Positions 14,377 to 14,957 of a stretch of DNA of 14,957 nucleotides are shown here, piece by piece. Source of the stretch: Holosporales bacterium (lineage in GTDB: Bacteria > Pseudomonadota > Alphaproteobacteria > BNTO01). The stretch covers positions 1 to 14,957 of the forward strand of contig JAISXM010000052.1 of NCBI GenBank assembly GCA_031270515.1, written 5' to 3'. A model generated the notes under the pieces. It searched no databases, was not told the DNA's origin, and saw only the letters and a list, made by a program, of their open reading frames with translations. How positions within the stretch are numbered: position 1 is the stretch's first letter; each line of letters starts with the position of its first letter. The position numbers were made by a program, and so were the translations under genes.

Positions 14377-14380
14377 ACGT

Positions 14381-14416
14381 GCGATGATAAAAAGTTCAAA
14401 TTGTTTTTATGGGCAG
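14381..14416 (+). repeat. Right half of the 88-bp hairpin element
   Basis: GCGATGATAAAAAGTTCAAA followed by TTGTTTTTATGGGCAG matches the right half of the element at 2351-2438. The left arm is absent; MITE sequence ends 5 bp upstream. Like copy 1 it sits just before an rpn gene, in the same orientation. Confidence 0.85.
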
Positions 14417-14419
14417 ATA

Positions 14420-14448
14420 TTGTGTACAATTAATAGTAGTAGTATAAC
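14420..14448 (+). promoter_or_regulatory. Promoter of the second rpn gene
   Basis: TTGTGT (14420-14425), a 17-bp spacer and TATAAC (14443-14448) make a good sigma70-type promoter directly after the half hairpin element. The predicted leader is short, about 12 nt to ATG 14467. Confidence 0.55.
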
Positions 14449-14466
14449 AGCTTTTTGGGATGTGCG

Positions 14467-14957
14467 ATGTCTTCGTTGTTAAGCCCGCAAATCGACTTTG
14501 TTTTTAAGAATATCTTTGGTGTGGAAGGCAAAGAGCCGCTGCTCATCTCGTTTTTGAACTCTTTGTTCAAAGGGAATCCAGTCGTTAAAAGCCTTACGCT
14601 GGGCAACACGGATATTTGCAAAACAAGGCACGATGGCAAATCCAATCGCCTGGATGTGAGGGCTACAATCGACGACGGAACTCAGCTGGATATAGAGATT
14701 CAATGCCATAATACGGAAGAAATTCCTCAGAGGGCGCTGAATTACCTGGCGAATCTCATGCCGGAAGTCATCAACGAAGGCGAGTCTTACGTCGTGTCAA
14801 AGGCGATCGGCATCTGGATCTTGGGCGAGAACATTATAAAAAAACGCAAGGCCGCGATCACGGAGTGTTACATGGCAACGTTGCCACATGATCCGGAGCC
14901 TTATTATATAGACAATATGCGACTGATCTTTATTGAGTTGCCGAAGTTTTGCCCACA
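14467..14957 (+). CDS. Rpn-family PD-(D/E)XK nuclease, paralogue 2, 3' end outside window
   Basis: The frame is open from ATG 14467 to the window edge (163 codons). GGGA 6 nt upstream is a likely ribosome site. It opens MSSLLSPQIDFVFKNIFGVEG, with the family pattern of a Phe-Lys-x-Ile-Phe-Gly stretch. The predicted catalytic residues D63 and E77-I-Q79 lie in LDVRATIDDGTQLDIEIQ, followed by RALNYLANLM and the KAIGIWIL strand. It is clearly related to 2465-3493 in layout but diverged in sequence, so it is a separate paralogue and not a recent copy. The function is inferred from the family: a DNA endonuclease promoting recombination. Confidence 0.88.
   Translation, partial: MSSLLSPQIDFVFKNIFGVEGKEPLLISFLNSLFKGNPVVKSLTLGNTDICKTRHDGKSNRLDVRATIDDGTQLDIEIQCHNTEEIPQRALNYLANLMPEVINEGESYVVSKAIGIWILGENIIKKRKAAITECYMATLPHDPEPYYIDNMRLIFIELPKFCP

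Overview
The window (roughly mid-40s to 50% GC by eye) looks like part of the chromosome of a host-associated alphaproteobacterium, perhaps of Holosporales or Rickettsiales type. This is inference. It rests on the XRE regulator with the alphaproteobacterial QQVQKYE-x-GAN signature, on Sel1-repeat and BspA-type leucine-rich-repeat proteins (both common in host-associated bacteria), on two Rpn-type PD-(D/E)XK nuclease genes, and on many small dispersed palindromes. I cannot name the species.

Layout. 2-2020: the 3' part of a long Sel1-repeat protein, cut by the left window edge. 2021-2464: an intergenic stretch with a tandem array of GGGTCCC-type palindromes and an 88-bp hairpin element. 2465-3493: Rpn-family nuclease. 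3485-3604: a five-copy 24-bp tandem repeat that supplies the stop of rpn and the start of the next gene. 3562-4251: HscB-like co-chaperone without a standard HPD motif and with a 9-residue tandem-repeat linker. 4382-6373 (minus): secreted or lipid-anchored BspA-type LRR protein. 6374-6825: divergent intergenic region with a G-quadruplex motif and an AT-rich inverted repeat. 6826-9111: acetyl-CoA synthetase with two repeat-built insertions. 9235-9308: tRNA-Gly(CCC). 9462-11813: PriA helicase with three repeat-built insertions. 11814-12353: intergenic region with a palindrome, a truncated MITE, and an 88-bp hairpin inserted into that MITE. 12354-14158: tyrS and an XRE regulator overlapping by 4 bp. 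14183-14376: an intact copy of the MITE in the opposite orientation. 14381-14416: half of the hairpin element. 14467 to the window end: a second Rpn-family gene, cut by the right edge.

The housekeeping genes (acs, priA, tyrS, hscB-like) cover acetate activation, replication restart, translation and Fe-S assembly, and do not form one pathway. What ties the window together is repeat biology. Short in-frame tandem repeats (units that are multiples of 3 bp) have expanded inside several conserved proteins. Two families of non-coding elements (an 88-bp hairpin and a 194-bp MITE with 35-bp terminal inverted repeats) lie between genes. The hairpin, or its half, sits just upstream of both rpn genes. 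One hairpin copy can be compared with an uninterrupted site in the same window, which indicates insertion with a TTTA target duplication. The most interesting possibility is that the Rpn nucleases and the hairpin elements form a REP/RAYT-like partnership; this is a hypothesis.
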